Source: DATCSE01 sp036568605 (GTDB taxonomy: Bacteria; Pseudomonadota; Gammaproteobacteria; Burkholderiales; Burkholderiaceae_C). From it: a stretch of 21,527 nt of DNA. Under the pieces are notes generated by a model. It was not told the origin of the DNA. It did not search any database and saw only the letters and a list, made by a program, of their open reading frames with translations. Every line of letters begins with the position of its first letter. Positions within the stretch are counted from its first letter, which is position 1. The DNA lies in contig DATCSE010000478.1 of NCBI GenBank assembly GCA_036568605.1, forward strand, positions 1 through 21,527, written 5' to 3'. Positions 17,372-21,527 of the stretch are shown piece by piece. The translations under genes were made by a program, and so were the position numbers.

Positions 17372-17463
17372 GGGCTGAAGGCAGTGGGAACGATGCATCG
17401 TAGCCGCATCGCCCGGGTTTGCATGGAGCGTATGCCCTAAGGTGGGTTCAGGGATTCCTGCCG

Positions 17464-18342
17464 TCAAGCCGCCGAATGCCGCAGCGCCAGCGCCTCATTG
17501 GCCGCCAGCGCACCCAGTACCAGCGCACCACCGCCCAACACGTGCACGGCCGGTGCCTCGTCGGCACCCAGCCAGGCCCACGCGACCCCGAAGATGACTT
17601 CGAGCAGCGCCAGCAGCGAAGCTTCGGGCGCACTCAGGTGGCGCGCCGCGGCCACCGACATCAGGCACGGAATCGCGAGCTGGACCACGCCCAGCAGCGC
17701 GAGCAGTCCCAGGTCGTGCGCCGACGCGGCCAGCGGCAACGCGAGCGGCCAGGTCACGAGCGCCGAGATCGCGGCGCCGATCAGCACCGCCGGCAGCAAA
17801 TCGACCTCGCGGGCGTTGCGGTTGGCCTGGATCAACGTCCAGTTCGTCGCCGCGGCGATCGGCACGGCGAGCGCGACCAGCGTGCCGAGCAGGCTGCGCG
17901 CATCGCTGCCGACCACCTCGCGCGCGTACATCCACGCGATCCCGACGCCGGCGACGACGATCGCGCCCCAGGTCCGCGCCGCGAGGCGATGCCGCAGCGC
18001 GACGCGCGCCAGCAGCGCGGTCAGCAGCGGCGCGCTGGCCATCGTCACGAGCACGTTGGCGACGCTGGTCAAGGTCAGGGCGACCATGAACGCCGTGAAC
18101 ATCACGCTCCAGCACGCGCCAGAGAGCCACAACGTGCGCCCGCCCTCGCGCAAGGAACGCACCAGCGCCGCACGCCCGCGCAGGGCGAGCAGCACGGGCG
18201 CCAGTGCCAGCACCGTGAAGGCGCTGCGCCAGAACGTGATCTCGAAGCTGTGCGCGGCTTCGAGCCGGCGCGTGACGACGCCGGCAATGCTCCACATCAG
18301 CGTGACGATCACCATCGTCACGACAGCGCGCGTATGACTCAA
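17464..18342 (-). CDS. EamA-family (DMT superfamily) transporter
   Basis: A 292-residue inner-membrane protein with about ten hydrophobic helices in two EamA repeats. It opens VVTMVIVTLMWSIAGVVTRR, with FWRSAFTVLALAP in helix two, as in typical family members; the second half ends LEVIFGVAWAWLGADEAP followed by GGALVLGALAANE. It begins 13 bases after the dnaB stop on the same strand and may be read through from dnaB. The transported compound is unknown. It is clearly a different subfamily from the EamA gene at 11576. Confidence 0.88.
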   Translation of the reverse strand: MSHTRAVVTMVIVTLMWSIAGVVTRRLEAAHSFEITFWRSAFTVLALAPVLLALRGRAALVRSLREGGRTLWLSGACWSVMFTAFMVALTLTSVANVLVTMASAPLLTALLARVALRHRLAARTWGAIVVAGVGIAWMYAREVVGSDARSLLGTLVALAVPIAAATNWTLIQANRNAREVDLLPAVLIGAAISALVTWPLALPLAASAHDLGLLALLGVVQLAIPCLMSVAAARHLSAPEASLLALLEVIFGVAWAWLGADEAPAVHVLGGGALVLGALAANEALALRHSAA

Positions 18343-18355
18343 GCTCCGCCCGGCC

Positions 18356-19789
18356 TCAGTAATCGTTGCCGCCGCCGAAGCCGCCGCTGCCGGGTGCGAG
18401 GTTCTCGAACTTGGTCAGCGGCTTCAGGAAGGCGAGCCGCACCGTGCCGGTCGGTCCATTGCGCTGCTTGCCGATGATGACCTCGGCGACGCCGGGGTCC
18501 TTGCTGGCTTCCTTGGTGTAGTAGTCGTCGCGGTAGATGAACATGATCACGTCGGCATCCTGCTCGATCGCGCCGGACTCGCGCAGGTCGCTCATCATCG
18601 GGCGCTTGTCGGTGCGCGTCTCGACGCTGCGGTTGAGCTGCGACAGCGCGATCACCGGACACTTCAGCTCTTTCGCGAGAGACTTCAGCCCGCGCGAGAT
18701 TTCGCCGATCACCGTCGCGCGGTTCTCCTCGCTGGTGCTACCGCTGCCGCTCATCAGTTGCAGATAGTCGACCACGATCAGCCCGAGCTGCCCGCACTGC
18801 CGCGCCTGGCGGCGGGCCCGGGCGCGTACTTCGCTGGGCGACAGCGCCGAACTCTCGTCGATGAACATGCTGACGCTGCCGAGCTTCTCGATCGCTTCCG
18901 AGAGGCGGCTCCATTCGTCGTCGCGCAGCCGCCCGGTGCGCAGGTTGCCCTGGTCGATGCGGCCCAGCGAGCCGACCAGGCGCAATGCGAGTTGCGCGGC
19001 GCCCATTTCCATCGAGAACACCAGCACCGGCAGCTCTTCGCGCACCGCGACATGCTCGGCGATGTTGAGCGCGAACGCGGTCTTGCCCATCGACGGGCGT
19101 GCCGCGAGCACGATCAGGTCGCCGGGCTGGAAGCCCGAGGTCATGCGGTCCAGATCGAAGTAACCGGTGCGCACGCCGGTCACGTCCTCGGCGCCGTTCT
19201 CGTGCAGCTCGGTCACGCGGTCCAGCAACTGCACGACCAGCTGGTCCATGCTCTGGAAGCCTTGCTGCGAGCGCGAGCCCTCCTCGCCGATGCGGAAGAT
19301 CTTGCCCTCGGCCTCGTCGAGGATCTCGTTGACCGCGCGGCCCTGCGGGTTGAACGCGTTGGTCGCGATCTCGTCGCTCGCGCTGACCAGCTTGCGCAGG
19401 ATCGCCCGCTCGCGGACGATCTCGGCATAACGCCGGATGTTCGCGGCACTGGGCACGCTCTGCGCAAGCGAGTTCAGGTAGACCAGCCCGCCCGACTCCT
19501 CGCCCTTGCCCAGGCTTTCGAGCCGCTCGAACACGGTGATCACGTCGGCCGGCTTGGTCGCGTTGATCAGGTGGCCGATCGCCGCGAAGATCAGGCGATG
19601 CTGGAAGCTGTAGAAGTCGCTCTCGGTCAGCACGTCACCGGCGCGGTCCCACGCGGTGTTGTCCAGCAGCAGGCCGCCGAGCACGCTTTGCTCGGCTTCG
19701 ATCGAATGCGGCGGGACGCGCAGCCGGGCGACCTCGTCGTCGACACGCTCGCCGGTGGGCGACTTCCCGGAGGAGAAAACGGCAGACAT
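18356..19789 (-). CDS. dnaB: Replicative DNA helicase DnaB
   Basis: The hexameric helicase that unwinds DNA at the replication fork. The 477-residue protein has the N-terminal DnaG-interacting domain (about 20-130, PHSIEAEQSVLGGLLLD) and a RecA-like motor with Walker A ARPSMGKTA (230-238), Walker B LIVVDYLQL (337-345), the LSQLNRSVETR segment and the arginine-finger region KQRNGPTGT near 441. No intein interrupts it. The ATG at 19789 gives the family N-terminus; there is no Shine-Dalgarno before it. It lies just downstream of the ribosomal operon, beyond a terminator, so it likely uses its own promoter in the 123-base spacer. Confidence 0.97.
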   Translation of the reverse strand: MSAVFSSGKSPTGERVDDEVARLRVPPHSIEAEQSVLGGLLLDNTAWDRAGDVLTESDFYSFQHRLIFAAIGHLINATKPADVITVFERLESLGKGEESGGLVYLNSLAQSVPSAANIRRYAEIVRERAILRKLVSASDEIATNAFNPQGRAVNEILDEAEGKIFRIGEEGSRSQQGFQSMDQLVVQLLDRVTELHENGAEDVTGVRTGYFDLDRMTSGFQPGDLIVLAARPSMGKTAFALNIAEHVAVREELPVLVFSMEMGAAQLALRLVGSLGRIDQGNLRTGRLRDDEWSRLSEAIEKLGSVSMFIDESSALSPSEVRARARRQARQCGQLGLIVVDYLQLMSGSGSTSEENRATVIGEISRGLKSLAKELKCPVIALSQLNRSVETRTDKRPMMSDLRESGAIEQDADVIMFIYRDDYYTKEASKDPGVAEVIIGKQRNGPTGTVRLAFLKPLTKFENLAPGSGGFGGGNDY

Positions 19790-19810
19790 CGGGGAATGAT
19801 AGGGTGCCCC

Positions 19811-19824
19811 CAGGCGCGCGCCTG
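19811..19824. promoter_or_regulatory. Palindrome CAGGCGCGCGCCTG upstream of dnaB
   Basis: A perfect 14-bp palindrome, 22 bases upstream of the dnaB ATG. On the minus strand TATCAT follows it at 19801-19796, six bases before the ATG. If that is the -10 the mRNA would start at or close to the initiation codon, which would fit the missing Shine-Dalgarno. Both readings are tentative. Confidence 0.3.
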
Positions 19825-19860
19825 TGCGCAACCCTGTGGAAATTCAGGGGTCAACAGTGG

Positions 19861-19894
19861 AAAACAAAAGGGCCGGCATGAGCCGACCCTCTTG
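19861..19894 (-). terminator. Rho-independent terminator of the rpsF-rplI operon
   Basis: GGGTCGGC and GCCGGCCC (minus strand; 89-82 and 77-70 after 19800) form an 8-bp stem with one G-T pair around a TCAT loop, extended by AAGA and TCTT-like flanks, followed by TTTTGTTTT at 19869-19861. It starts about 20 bases after the rplI stop, and separates the ribosomal operon from dnaB. Confidence 0.9.
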
Positions 19895-19912
19895 CGGTGC
19901 GAACGAATCGAC

Positions 19913-20365
19913 TCAGTCGGTTTCGCCCAGCACCACGACCTTCACTTCCGCGACCACATCGGTATGCGGCACGACCGTCACGGTGTGCTCGCCGACCGTC
20001 TTCAGCGGGCCGTTGGGCATGCGCACTTGCGCCTTCGCGACCTTGAAGTCGATGCGGGTCAGCGCATCGGCGATGTCGGCGTTCGTGACCGAGCCGAACA
20101 GGCGGCCGTCGACGCCGGCCTTTTGCGTGATGTGCACGGTGCGGCCGTTCATCTTCTCGCCCAGCGCCTGCGCGGCGGCGAGCTTGTCGGCGGCGGCCTT
20201 CTCGAGCTCGGCGCGGCGGGTCTCGAACTCCTTGATCGCCGCTTCGGTCGCGCGGCGCGCCGCGCGGGTCGGGATCAGGAAGTTGCGCGCGAAGCCGTCC
20301 TTGACCTTGACGACATCACCGAGGTTGCCGAGGTTGGCGACTTTTTCCAGCAGGATGACTTGCAT
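19913..20365 (-). CDS. rplI: 50S ribosomal protein bL9
   Basis: A 150-residue ribosomal protein bound to 23S rRNA at the base of the L1 stalk, helping reading-frame fidelity. The N-terminal signature GNLGDVVKVKDGFARNFLIP spans about residues 13-32, followed by the long connecting helix (Ala/Glu/Lys-rich, about 40-75) and the C-terminal domain with GRLFGSVT. Length is normal. GAGGAG lies 10 bases before the ATG and overlaps the rpsR stop. Last gene of the operon, with a terminator behind it. Confidence 0.98.
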   Translation of the reverse strand: MQVILLEKVANLGNLGDVVKVKDGFARNFLIPTRAARRATEAAIKEFETRRAELEKAAADKLAAAQALGEKMNGRTVHITQKAGVDGRLFGSVTNADIADALTRIDFKVAKAQVRMPNGPLKTVGEHTVTVVPHTDVVAEVKVVVLGETD

Positions 20366-20378
20366 GGCGGTTCGCTCC

Positions 20379-20669
20379 TCAGACTCGGTGCTGATCGGTG
20401 TACGGCAGCAGCGCGAGGAAACGCGCGCGCTTGATGCACGTCGTCAGCTGGCGCTGGAAGAACGCGCGGGTGCCGGTCAGGCGCGCCGGCGTGATCTTGC
20501 CGTTCTCGCCGATGAAGTCGCGCAGCGTGTCGATGTCCTTGTAGTCGATCTGCTTGACGCCGGTGACGGTGAAGCGGCAGAAGCGCTTGCGGCGGAACAG
20601 CAGCGACTGGGTGTTGCGCTTGGGCTTGCGGTCCTTCGAGAACCGGCCTTTACCACGGGGCGGGGGCAT
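20379..20669 (-). CDS. rpsR: 30S ribosomal protein bS18
   Basis: A 96-residue protein that binds 16S rRNA next to bS6 on the platform of the small subunit. The core RRKRFCRFTV...IDYKDIDTLRDFI and the ARLTGTRAFFQRQL segment are characteristic. The basic N-terminal tail (GKGRFSKDRKPKRN) is somewhat longer than in E. coli, as is usual in Burkholderiales. GAGAGG lies upstream of the ATG. It is between priB and rplI in the standard order. Confidence 0.98.
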   Translation of the reverse strand: MPPPRGKGRFSKDRKPKRNTQSLLFRRKRFCRFTVTGVKQIDYKDIDTLRDFIGENGKITPARLTGTRAFFQRQLTTCIKRARFLALLPYTDQHRV

Positions 20670-20712
20670 AGGGAACCTCTCTTGAATCTATCTGGAACAG
20701 GTTGGATCGATG

Positions 20713-20997
20713 TCAGGCTAGCTCGGTCACATGGAAGACGACGCCGCGGCCATTGCGCTGGGCCCCGAGGAAACCGGCGAAACCGTGCTGGCTTCCGATC
20801 TCCAGGCCTGCGACGCGCTGCGTGATCGCCACCCCGATCGCCCGTGCCTTGATCTCGAACGAGACCTTGCGGGGCTGACCGTCCTGCGTGACCTCCGACT
20901 CGTGCTTCAAGCTCAGGTCGAGGGCCGGCAATCCAGCGGGGGTGTAGCGCAGCGCACCTCGCTCCACCAGCTGCGCACTCAGAACCACTCGGTTCAC
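20713..20997 (-). CDS. priB: Primosomal replication protein N (PriB)
   Basis: A 94-residue single-strand DNA-binding OB-fold protein that helps PriA restart collapsed replication forks and load DnaB. It starts at a GTG (20997) with NRVVLSAQLVERGALRYTPAG and continues with LDLSLKHES and a VSFEIKARAIG strand, typical of betaproteobacterial PriB. Length is normal. No strong Shine-Dalgarno is visible; the gene is 44 bases behind rpsF and 43 ahead of rpsR, so it depends on the operon transcript. Confidence 0.93.
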   Translation of the reverse strand: MNRVVLSAQLVERGALRYTPAGLPALDLSLKHESEVTQDGQPRKVSFEIKARAIGVAITQRVAGLEIGSQHGFAGFLGAQRNGRGVVFHVTELA

Positions 20998-21041
20998 GAG
21001 GTGCGCTGCAAGCAGCGGCCGGTGCGGCGCGTCCTCAGGAC

Positions 21042-21416
21042 TCAGGCCTCCTGGGCTTGCTGCTGGGGCTGCGGCGCCTTGCGCGCGTCTTCGCGCTCGA
21101 CTGCCTTCATCATCACGGACGGCGTGGTTTCAGCCTGCTCCTTGACGACGGTCAGGTGGCGCAGCACGGCATCGTTGAACCGGAAGCCGGTTTCGAGCTC
21201 GCTCAGCACTTCCTTGCCGCACTCGATGTTGATGCACAGGTAGTGCGCCTTCGCGAGCTTCTGGATCTGGTAGGCCAGCTGGCGGCGGCCCCAGTCTTCG
21301 ACGCGGTGCACCTTGCCGCCGCCGGCGGTGACGATGCCCTTGTAGCGTTCCAGCATCGCCGGAACCTGTTCGCTCTGATCCGGATGAATCAGCAAGACGA
21401 TTTCATAGTGACGCAT
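21042..21416 (-). CDS. rpsF: 30S ribosomal protein bS6
   Basis: A 124-residue ribosomal protein of the small-subunit platform that pairs with bS18. MRHYEIVLLIHPDQSEQVPAM and the GGGKVHRVEDWGRRQLAYQIQK segment are diagnostic. The C-terminal tail (from about 105) is charged and ends in a glutamine/alanine-rich run, as is common in Burkholderiales. AAGGAG lies six bases before the ATG at 21416; the frame is open further upstream but that covers the leader. First gene of the operon. Confidence 0.98.
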   Translation of the reverse strand: MRHYEIVLLIHPDQSEQVPAMLERYKGIVTAGGGKVHRVEDWGRRQLAYQIQKLAKAHYLCINIECGKEVLSELETGFRFNDAVLRHLTVVKEQAETTPSVMMKAVEREDARKAPQPQQQAQEA

Positions 21417-21429
21417 TGAATCTCCTTGT

Positions 21430-21490
21430 GGGTTCGACCGCTGGCGGGTGAGCGCCCGCGGCCTGGAAGCCACCCCGAAGCGTCAAACCC
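21430..21490 (-). ncRNA. rpsF leader hairpin, candidate S6:S18 autoregulatory element
   Basis: In the 5' leader, GGGTTTGACGCT (21490-21479, minus strand) pairs with AGCG-G-TCGAACCC (21442-21430) to give a 12-bp helix with one bulged base and one G-T pair. A smaller hairpin, GCGGG/CCCGC, is inside. It ends 13 bases before the rpsF start codon, just ahead of AAGGAG. Many bacteria regulate rpsF through a leader RNA bound by the S6:S18 complex; location and form agree, but I did not align it to the known family. Confidence 0.6.
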
Positions 21491-21517
21491 GGGTGTGGCA
21501 AGGCGGAAAAGCCGAAG

Positions 21518-21523
21518 ATTATA
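21518..21523 (-). promoter_or_regulatory. -10 box of the rpsF operon promoter
   Basis: The minus strand reads TATAAT, a perfect sigma-70 -10 hexamer, at the right edge. Transcription would start near 21511, giving a leader of about 95 bases that contains the hairpin. The -35 lies outside the window. Confidence 0.75.
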
Positions 21524-21527
21524 GCTC

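Noticed and set aside
17372..17467. TTG start overlapping the EamA stop for the lipase-like hydrolase
   Set aside because: TTG starts are rare and no Shine-Dalgarno is present; the ATG at 17371 is preferred, though the choice is not secure.

Overview
The window is high-GC (roughly two-thirds G+C by eye), densely coding chromosomal DNA of a betaproteobacterium, most likely order Burkholderiales. The main evidence is the rpsF-priB-rpsR-rplI-dnaB block at the right end, which includes a PriB gene, together with the codon bias and the recognisable protein families. I see no insertion sequence, integrase, tRNA, rRNA, CRISPR array or clear gene decay. This is mostly core and metabolic sequence with a few poorly described small genes.

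Layout, left to right. Positions 1-722 (minus) hold the N-terminal part of a periplasmic glucan biosynthesis protein (opgG). Positions 951-2249 (minus) hold isocitrate lyase (aceA), with a strong terminator behind it and an AT-rich promoter carrying a perfect 14-bp palindrome in front. Positions 2515-3228 (minus) hold a class I glutamine-amidotransferase-like protein. From 3405 to 12559 (plus) runs a polyamine uptake and catabolism cluster: omega-amino acid:pyruvate aminotransferase, gamma-glutamyl-GABA hydrolase (puuD/spuA type), gamma-glutamylputrescine synthetase-like enzyme (puuA/spuB type), putrescine:pyruvate aminotransferase (spuC type), the ATPase and two permeases of a putrescine/spermidine ABC importer (potG, potH, potI), and an EamA-family transporter overlapping the last permease gene. 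The importer has no substrate-binding protein here, and no gamma-glutamylputrescine oxidase or aldehyde dehydrogenase is present.

Positions 12584-13594 (minus) are dusA. Positions 13767-14651 (plus) encode a MESH1/SpoT-type HD hydrolase fused to an uncharacterised N-terminal domain. Positions 14677-14934 (minus) encode an 85-residue unknown protein. Positions 15137-15604 (plus) encode a small protein with two AP2-like segments. Two unrelated-looking alpha/beta hydrolases and a second EamA transporter follow on the minus strand (15626-18342), then dnaB (18356-19789). The classical ribosomal operon rpsF-priB-rpsR-rplI (19913-21416) is also on the minus strand. It begins with a TATAAT box at the window edge and a long leader hairpin that may be the S6:S18 autoregulatory element, and it ends in a rho-independent terminator.

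How the genes work together: the 3.4-12.6 kb cluster can import polyamines, transaminate putrescine directly (SpuC) or gamma-glutamylate it (PuuA), release GABA or glutamate-linked products (PuuD) and dispose of beta-alanine or related omega-amino acids (the first aminotransferase). No obviously new defence or mobile system is visible. The least-explained items are the HD hydrolase fusion, the double AP2-like protein, the 85-residue protein, and several palindromes and repeats in intergenic regions.
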